In this document: positions 6,393 through 10,646 of the stretch, piece after piece
How the letters are laid out: each line of letters starts with the position of its first letter
How positions within the stretch are numbered: the stretch's first letter is position 1
Source: Hyphomicrobium sp.
GTDB lineage: Bacteria > Pseudomonadota > Alphaproteobacteria > Rhizobiales > Hyphomicrobiaceae
DNA: 10,646 nucleotides
Direction: 5' to 3'
NCBI GenBank assembly: GCA_025927515.1
Contig: JAICLG010000094.1
Coordinates: 1 to 10,646 of the forward strand
The notes under the pieces: generated by a model
Told to the model about the DNA's origin: nothing
The model's database searches: none
What the model saw: the letters and a program-made list of their open reading frames with translations, nothing else
Position numbers and translations under genes: made by a program

Positions 6393-7745
6393 ATGGAAGG
6401 TTCTAGTTTGATAGCGCGAGTCTGGAATATGTTCCCGAGAGTCGCCGCCATCGTTGCTGCTGTCATCTTTTTTCAAACCTGCCCTGGGTTCGCGACGCCC
6501 GGCCATGCGCAACTCAGCATTTGGGATCAGCTGCAGGGTTCCTATGGGAGCGCGGACGCGTCGCGCCCCAGCAAGCCGGAACCGCTTCACGACCTGCGGC
6601 CGGACGCAACGCCCTGGCGCAGCGATATCATGCTCAACGCGATTTCCGCAGCGGTTGCGCGCTATCAGAAGATCGTCGACAGCGGCGGTTGGCCTCTCGT
6701 GCCACCCGGTCGAATGATGCGCATCGGCGATGACGACCCGCGCGTGCCGATCTTGAGAAAACGGCTTCGCATTACCGGCGATATGCCCGCCAGCGGCTCC
6801 TACTATGACTCCGAGACGTTCGACGACGAGCTTGAAGAAGGTGTGAAACACTTCCAGCGCCGTCACGGCATCCGCGTCACCGGACGCATCGAACAGTCGG
6901 TGTACGCAGTGCTGAATGTCTCGGCCGCCGAACGCGTCGCGCAGCTCAAGCTCAATTTGCAGCGCTTGCAAAACCTGATGCACGGCGTCGAGGACCGCTA
7001 CGTCCTCGTCAATATTCCGGCGTTTCAGCTTGAGGCTGTCGACAAGTACGAGGTCCAGATGCGCCATCGCGTCATCGTCGGCCGGCCGGAACGCCAGACT
7101 CCGGAAGTGCGCGCAATGATCAAGGCGCTGAACTTCTTCCCGTACTGGCGCGTGCCCGACAGCGTTGCGACTCTCGACTTGATCCCGCGTTTGAAGCACG
7201 AGCCGGGGTATCTCGCCGAGGAGGGTATACGCGTCTACAATGGCTATAACGGACCCGAACTCGATCCGAAGACCATCGATTGGAATTCGCCTGAGGTCGC
7301 CAAATACAAGTTCAAGCAGGATCCGGGCGAGAAAAACGCCCTCGGACTTTTGCGGATCGACATGTCGAACCAATACGGCGTCTACATGCACGATACGCCG
7401 ATGAAGAACCTCTTCAACCAGCAGAGCCGTCCGTTCAGCGCCGGCTGTGTCCGCGTTCAGAATGTCTTCGATCTCGGCGACTGGATCGCTCATTACGAGC
7501 CCGGTTGGGAGAAACCGGGACGTGTGCGCGAGACGCTGGCCGCCGGACAGCCGATGGAGTTGAAGCTGACGCGTCCGATACCCGTCTACTTCACCTACAT
7601 TACCGCGTGGGTGGAGCCGTCGAATGGCCTCGTTGAGTTTCGTCCGGACATCTACGGGCGCGACGGAGGTGCGTTGCGTACCGCCTACCAGCGCGACGCC
7701 GACGATGCGCCTCCGGCAACGGCGGCGGCAGCTTTAGCGCCGTGA
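6393..7745 (+). CDS. Secreted YcbB/LdtD-like L,D-transpeptidase with peptidoglycan-binding domain
   Basis: The 450-residue protein is predicted to act in the periplasm, forming 3-3 cross-links or related bonds on peptidoglycan. An N-terminal signal peptide has the hydrophobic core VAAIVAAVIFF and a likely cleavage after GHA near residue 39. A peptidoglycan-binding-like region follows at about 109-175 (RIGDDDPRVPILRKRL, VKHFQRRHGIRVTGRI). The YkuD catalytic domain spans about 202-370. Its active site reads HDTPMKNLFNQQSRPFSAGC, with H333 and nucleophile C352. Ala stands where many L,D-transpeptidases have the His of SHGC, a position that varies in the YcbB branch. The ATG at 6393 has a G-rich ribosome binding site at 6374-6384. 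In-frame starts at 6297 (adding non-family residues) and 6429 (a shorter signal peptide) are less or equally possible. The gene converges on the lrp-like gene. Confidence 0.9.
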   Translation: MEGSSLIARVWNMFPRVAAIVAAVIFFQTCPGFATPGHAQLSIWDQLQGSYGSADASRPSKPEPLHDLRPDATPWRSDIMLNAISAAVARYQKIVDSGGWPLVPPGRMMRIGDDDPRVPILRKRLRITGDMPASGSYYDSETFDDELEEGVKHFQRRHGIRVTGRIEQSVYAVLNVSAAERVAQLKLNLQRLQNLMHGVEDRYVLVNIPAFQLEAVDKYEVQMRHRVIVGRPERQTPEVRAMIKALNFFPYWRVPDSVATLDLIPRLKHEPGYLAEEGIRVYNGYNGPELDPKTIDWNSPEVAKYKFKQDPGEKNALGLLRIDMSNQYGVYMHDTPMKNLFNQQSRPFSAGCVRVQNVFDLGDWIAHYEPGWEKPGRVRETLAAGQPMELKLTRPIPVYFTYITAWVEPSNGLVEFRPDIYGRDGGALRTAYQRDADDAPPATAAAALAP

Positions 7746-7783
7746 CGGCACCCGCGTCGCTATCTCGATTGCCAAAGGCATTA

Positions 7784-8263
7784 TCACCGCGACAAGCAGG
7801 ATAGCGGCAGCGGCCGGCTGGCGACTTCGCGCAAGACAAAGCTCGAGTGAAGCCGCGCTACGCCCGGCAGGCGCGATAGCTGCTCCTTGTGGATGCGCTC
7901 AAAGTCGGCGAGATCGTGCGCGAGGACGGTGATGATGTAGTCCTCCTCTCCCGACATCATGTGGCAGGAGACGATTGACGGCGCAGCCACGACCGCCTTT
8001 TCGAACGCGGCGAGCAGTTCTTCATTCTGACTCTTCAAGCTGATGTGCACGATGGCCATCATCGTCAATCCGAGCGCTTTGCGGTCGATCTGCGCCTGAT
8101 AGCCGGCGATCACCCCATTTTGCTCAAGCGCCCGGATACGGCGCGCGATCGCCGTCGGCGAGAGCGGCACGCGCTCAGCCAGTTCGACTTGAGTCTGACG
8201 CCCGTCCACCAGCAGAGCCGCCAATATGGCCTTATCGAGCGTATCGAGAGTTGGAGTTTTCAT
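7784..8263 (-). CDS. Lrp/AsnC family transcriptional regulator
   Basis: This is a 159-residue feast/famine regulator. The N-terminal helix-turn-helix lies at about 8-50 (LDKAILAALLVDGRQTQVEL, then SPTAIARRIRALEQNGVI). The C-terminal ligand-binding and oligomerisation (RAM) domain runs from about 65 to 146, with MSGEEDYIITVLAHDLADFE at 103-122 and LPGVARLHSSFVL at 132-144. The start at 8263 gives the usual family N-terminus; AGGA lies unusually close upstream. The longer open frame to 8530 runs into ald on the other strand and is not plausible. Divergent pairing with alanine dehydrogenase suggests an alanine-responsive activator of ald, as known for similar Lrp-type regulators. That role is inferred. 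The gene converges with the L,D-transpeptidase gene across a 38-base gap with no clear terminator. Confidence 0.9.
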   Translation of the reverse strand: MKTPTLDTLDKAILAALLVDGRQTQVELAERVPLSPTAIARRIRALEQNGVIAGYQAQIDRKALGLTMMAIVHISLKSQNEELLAAFEKAVVAAPSIVSCHMMSGEEDYIITVLAHDLADFERIHKEQLSRLPGVARLHSSFVLREVASRPLPLSCLSR

Positions 8264-8293
8264 TTTCCTGCGCAGCTCATGGAGGTGGAGCCG

Positions 8294-8322
8294 ATTATCT
8301 GCGTTGGATGGGATACCAGCAA
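8294..8322 (-). promoter_or_regulatory. Candidate sigma-70-type promoter for the lrp-like gene
   Basis: Read on the minus strand, TTGCTG (8322-8317) and GATAAT (8299-8294) are separated by 17 bases. This is the optimal spacing, with 3 of 6 and 5 of 6 consensus matches. Transcription would start about 24 bases before the ATG at 8263. It is a pattern match only. Confidence 0.4.
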
Positions 8323-8345
8323 GCCAAATCGCCCGGTAGCTGCGC

Positions 8346-8376
8346 ATACTGCGTGACAGTCTGCGTCGCAGAGTAT
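8346..8376. promoter_or_regulatory. Inverted repeat between lrp-like gene and ald, possible Lrp-type operator
   Basis: ATACTGCG (8346-8353) is mirrored by CGCAGAGTAT (8367-8376), with two extra bases in the right arm. Inside it lies the palindrome CTGCG-T-CGCAG (8361-8371). CTGCGT also occurs as a direct repeat at 8349-8354 and 8361-8366. The element is 27-57 bases upstream of the ald ATG and upstream of the proposed lrp promoter. This is where an autoregulated Lrp-type protein acting on ald would be expected to bind. The sequence does not obviously match the Escherichia coli Lrp consensus. Confidence 0.35.
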
Positions 8377-8402
8377 CGAGTCGTCTCTCAGGGAAGCAGG
8401 CG

Positions 8403-9527
8403 ATGCGCATCGGCATTCCGGCGGAAGTCAAAAGCGACGAGTTTCGCGTAGGTCTCGTGCCGGGTTCCGTGCGTGAATTGGCGGCGCGCGGGCACGACCT
8501 CATCGTGCAGTCCGGGGCCGGTAACGGCATTTTCGTCGACGACGCAGCATATCAGAAGGCCGGCGCGCGAATTGTCTCCAGCGCGACCGAGGTCTTCCGC
8601 GAAGCCCAAATGATCGTGAAAGTGAAGGAGCCGCAGCCCGCAGAATGGAAGCAGCTGCGCGCTGATCAGATTCTTTTCACCTATCTGCATCTCGCGCCCG
8701 ATCCCGAGCAGGCCATCGGCCTGTTGCGATCCGGCGTCGCGGCAATCGCCTATGAAACCGTGACGGACGTCAATGGCGGCCTGCCGCTGCTTGCGCCGAT
8801 GAGCGAGGTGGCGGGGCGTCTTTCGATAGAGGCCGCTGCAGTAGCGCTTCGGCGCCCGACAGGCGGACGTGGCGTTCTGCTCGGCGGCGTGCCCGGCGTC
8901 AGACTGGCGAAGGTTGTTGTCCTCGGCGGTGGCGTTGTCGGCACGCAGGCGGCGAGGATGGCGGCCGGGCTTGGTGCTGACGTAACGATCATCGACAAGT
9001 CTTTGCAACGTCTCCGCCAACTTGACGAACTGTTTAAAGGCCGGGTTGTCACGCTCGTTTCAACGATGACGACGATCGAGCAGGAGATCGTTGCCGCCGA
9101 CGTCGTCATTGGAGCGGTTCTGGTCGCCGGTGCAAGCGCGCCGAAGCTTGTCACGCGAGCTATGCTGAAAGAGATGAAAAGGGGCGCGGTTCTCGTTGAC
9201 GTGGCGATCGATCAGGGCGGCTGCTTTGAAACGTCACGGCCCACGACGCACGCTCATCCGACGTTCGAGGTGGATGGCATCATCCATTATTGCGTGGCCA
9301 ATATGCCCGGCGCCGTGCCCGTCACCTCGACGCAGGCGCTTAACAACGCGACGTTGCCGTTCATTATCAAGCTGGCAGATAAGGGCTTAGCGGCCTTTGA
9401 TCGTGATCCTCACCTGGCTGCGGGTCTGAATGTGAATGCCGGCCGCATCACGCATCCGGCCGTCGCAGCGTCGCTCGGCTTCGACGGCATCGATGGAGCG
9501 CGCTCCTTTCGCGACGCTGCAGAATAG
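8403..9527 (+). CDS. ald: Alanine dehydrogenase
   Basis: Ald catalyses the reversible NAD-dependent oxidative deamination of L-alanine to pyruvate and ammonia, and is usually a cytoplasmic hexamer. The 374-residue length is typical. Known catalytic and substrate residues fall at the standard numbering: R15 in the FRVGL motif, K75 in VKVKEP, H96 in TYLHLAP and D270 in VDVAIDQGG. The Rossmann fold is at 171-198 (VVVLGGGVVGTQAARMAAGL onward), ending in D198, which favours NAD over NADP. The GGRGVLLGGVPGV stretch (154-166) is characteristic. The ATG is preceded by GGGAAGCAGG at 8391-8400. The gene is divergent from an Lrp/AsnC regulator and followed by two hairpins, so it is probably transcribed alone. 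The motifs argue against the related PntA transhydrogenase subunit and saccharopine dehydrogenase. Confidence 0.95.
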   Translation: MRIGIPAEVKSDEFRVGLVPGSVRELAARGHDLIVQSGAGNGIFVDDAAYQKAGARIVSSATEVFREAQMIVKVKEPQPAEWKQLRADQILFTYLHLAPDPEQAIGLLRSGVAAIAYETVTDVNGGLPLLAPMSEVAGRLSIEAAAVALRRPTGGRGVLLGGVPGVRLAKVVVLGGGVVGTQAARMAAGLGADVTIIDKSLQRLRQLDELFKGRVVTLVSTMTTIEQEIVAADVVIGAVLVAGASAPKLVTRAMLKEMKRGAVLVDVAIDQGGCFETSRPTTHAHPTFEVDGIIHYCVANMPGAVPVTSTQALNNATLPFIIKLADKGLAAFDRDPHLAAGLNVNAGRITHPAVAASLGFDGIDGARSFRDAAE

Positions 9528-9544
9528 ACGTTAGGGACCCCCGA

Positions 9545-9568
9545 GCCGCCGGACATTTCGCCGGTGGC
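9545..9568 (+). other. Stem-loop immediately after ald
   Basis: GCCGCCGG (9545-9552) pairs with CCGGTGGC (9561-9568), giving 8 bp with one G-T wobble and an 8-base loop. It sits 18 bases after the ald stop and four bases before the main terminator stem. It may protect the 3' end of the message or assist termination. Confidence 0.5.
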
Positions 9569-9572
9569 CAGC

Positions 9573-9613
9573 GCCGGCCGCTCCTTCCCCCCAGGAGCGG
9601 CCGGCTTTCTTTT
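9573..9613 (+). terminator. Strong intrinsic terminator of ald
   Basis: A perfect 13-bp GC-rich stem (9573-9585 with 9593-9605) closes a 7-base loop, TCCCCCC. It is followed at once by TTTCTTTT (9606-9613). This is a textbook rho-independent terminator and marks the end of the ald transcript. The 304-base gene-free stretch 9528-9831 holds this terminator, the preceding stem-loop and the leader of the next gene; no other gene is supported there. Confidence 0.92.
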
Positions 9614-9831
9614 ACACATGGCGAAATATTCGCTTTGCACGGCAACACGAACCTGCCGCCGCAATGAGAGCCGAGCGTAATTTCGACGTATTTGACGGCC
9701 AACTCGTGCATCAGTCGTGGTCGCTCGGGATAGCCTCAAAATCGGATAAGGAATTTTTGGGGCAACGACGGAAAGCGATGCGAATCGCGTTTTATGCACA
9801 GACATCCCATTTGGATGAGGGTTCTATTCAC

Positions 9832-10188
9832 ATGACCAAATTTACGAAGTCGATCGCCGCAGGCATTGCGGCAGCAACCATGGTCGCAACCGTCGCGGTG
9901 AGTCAGCAGGCCTCCGCCGCCCCGTTCGTTTCCGGCGCGATTGCCAACGCACAAACGTCATCGGCCGTGAAAGTCGGCTGGCGTCATGGCGGCGGCTGGG
10001 GCTGGGGACCGGGCGCACTCATCGGCGGCATCGTCGGTGGCGCGCTGATCGCCTCGGCAGTCGCAGAGCATCGCGCCGACCGCAACGATATGGATCGCTG
10101 CGCACGCGATTTCCCCGACTTCAGCTATCGCACCGGAACCTACATCGACCGGCGCGGTGACGAGCGGGTTTGCCCGTATCTTCGCTGA
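9832..10188 (+). CDS. Small secreted BA14K-like protein
   Basis: The 118-residue product has a cleavable-looking signal peptide: a basic start (MTKFTK), an alanine-rich core and ASAAPF at 27-32, with likely cleavage after ASA. A glycine- and tryptophan-rich segment, HGGGWGWGPG (52-61), runs into the glycine-spaced hydrophobic helix ALIGGIVGGALIASAVA (62-78). The C-terminal 30 residues contain C90, the SYRTGTYIDRRGDERVCP block (98-115) and C114. This pattern matches the BA14K-like family of Rhizobiales, named for a Brucella immunoreactive protein; a C90-C114 disulfide is possible. The role is not well defined. Start 9832 is chosen because it begins the signal peptide and has GAGGG at 9817-9821. 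The frame stays open upstream to 9664, but those residues do not look like protein of this family. The gene is monocistronic between two terminators. Confidence 0.8.
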   Translation: MTKFTKSIAAGIAAATMVATVAVSQQASAAPFVSGAIANAQTSSAVKVGWRHGGGWGWGPGALIGGIVGGALIASAVAEHRADRNDMDRCARDFPDFSYRTGTYIDRRGDERVCPYLR

Positions 10189-10225
10189 TTGTTGCGAGCG
10201 ACATCATCGCATCAAAACGATTGGA

Positions 10226-10252
10226 CGTGCCGCCGCCCCAAGTGGCGGCACG
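10226..10252. terminator. Possible terminator hairpin between convergent genes
   Basis: CGTGCCGCC (10226-10234) pairs perfectly with GGCGGCACG (10244-10252) around a 9-base loop. There is no T tract on the plus side (AACTTGAG follows) and only a broken one on the minus side (TCCAATCGTTTTG). It lies between the BA14K-like gene and the converging aminotransferase gene, so it may act in both directions. Confidence 0.5.
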
Positions 10253-10287
10253 AACTTGAGCACTGACTTCGCGCGTAATATGCAGTT

Positions 10288-10646
10288 TTAATTCGACGTC
10301 TTCAGCACCTTCGCGAACGTGTCGAATAGCTGATCGATTTCATCCTTTGAAATGATCAACGGCGGCGACAGGGCGATGATGTCGCCCGTCTGTCGGACGA
10401 GAAGTCCTTCTTCAAATGCCTTGACGAAACGATCGTAGGCGCGCTTGCCAGGTTGCGCCGGGTCAGGCTCGAACTCGACCGCGCCGATCAATCCTATATT
10501 GCGGATGTCGATGACGTGCGGCAAACCTTTGAGGCCGTGGACGCGCTCTTCCCAGTAAGGTGCCAGTTCATTGACGCGCGTTAGAAGGCCTTCGTCTTCG
10601 AAGGTGTCGAGCGTGCCGATCGCCGCCGCGCACGCCATCGGATGAC
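10288..10646 (-). CDS. Class III aminotransferase, omega-amino acid:pyruvate type, C-terminal part (5' end outside window)
   Basis: The minus-strand frame is open to the right edge and ends with TAA at 10290-10288, giving about 119 C-terminal residues. The visible part begins HPMACAAAIGTLDTFEDEG. It continues with LAPYWEERVHGLKGLPHVID, IRNIGLIGAVEFEP and finally VRQTGDIIALSPPLIISKDE near the end. This closely resembles beta-alanine/omega-amino acid:pyruvate aminotransferases, PLP enzymes that move an omega-amino group onto pyruvate to make alanine. The PLP lysine is outside the window, so substrate range cannot be judged; a 4-aminobutyrate or other class III transaminase is the alternative. 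Alanine made by such an enzyme could feed the nearby alanine dehydrogenase. Confidence 0.87.
   Translation of the reverse strand, partial: HPMACAAAIGTLDTFEDEGLLTRVNELAPYWEERVHGLKGLPHVIDIRNIGLIGAVEFEPDPAQPGKRAYDRFVKAFEEGLLVRQTGDIIALSPPLIISKDEIDQLFDTFAKVLKTSN

Noticed and set aside
6240..7493. Minus-strand open frame of 417 codons opposite the L,D-transpeptidase
   Set aside because: It is an antisense shadow of a gene with clear signal peptide and catalytic motifs, and has no family resemblance of its own.
8264..8530. N-terminal extension of the lrp-like gene
   Set aside because: It would cross the intergenic region and overlap the start of ald. The family N-terminus begins at the 8263 ATG.
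9692..9720. TTGACG as a -35 element for the BA14K-like gene
   Set aside because: No acceptable -10 lies 16-18 bases downstream (TCGTGG), so the promoter could not be supported.
9664..9831. Longer N-terminus for the BA14K-like protein
   Set aside because: The signal peptide begins at 9832 with a ribosome binding site upstream; the preceding in-frame residues would block export and look non-coding.

Overview
The window reads as an ordinary high-GC chromosomal segment from an alphaproteobacterium, most likely of the Hyphomicrobiales (Rhizobiales). That placement is inferred from three things: the order glyA-nrdR-ribD-ribE-ribB-ribH-nusB-thiL, a BA14K-like secreted protein (a family typical of that order), and a RibB protein whose RibA-like half is degenerate. 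I see no rRNA, tRNA, CRISPR array, insertion sequence, phage gene or sign of recent transfer.

Layout. Positions 1-462 hold the 3' end of glyA, followed by a hairpin terminator near 499-526. From 699 to 6162 a compact same-strand run, with gaps of 0-22 bases or small overlaps, encodes the repressor NrdR, the riboflavin genes ribD, ribE, ribBX-type ribB and ribH, the antitermination factor gene nusB, and thiL. A 230-base non-coding stretch precedes a secreted YcbB-like L,D-transpeptidase (6393-7745). Converging on it is an Lrp/AsnC regulator (7784-8263, minus). Across a 139-base divergent promoter region lies alanine dehydrogenase (8403-9527), which ends in two tandem hairpins, the second a textbook terminator. 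A small secreted BA14K-like protein follows (9832-10188). The window closes with the 3' part of a minus-strand omega-amino acid:pyruvate aminotransferase (10288 to the right edge).

How the genes work together. RibD, RibB, RibH and RibE cover riboflavin synthesis from the GTP cyclohydrolase II product onward. The first enzyme, GTP cyclohydrolase II, is not supplied here, because the RibA-like half of the RibB protein has lost all zinc-binding cysteines. The Lrp-type protein probably controls the divergent alanine dehydrogenase. The nearby aminotransferase would make alanine from pyruvate, and alanine dehydrogenase would return it to pyruvate and ammonia.

I did not find a convincing undescribed system. 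The observations most worth checking are the degenerate RibA-like domain, the inverted repeat between lrp and ald, the 230-base leader before the L,D-transpeptidase, and the small BA14K-like protein.
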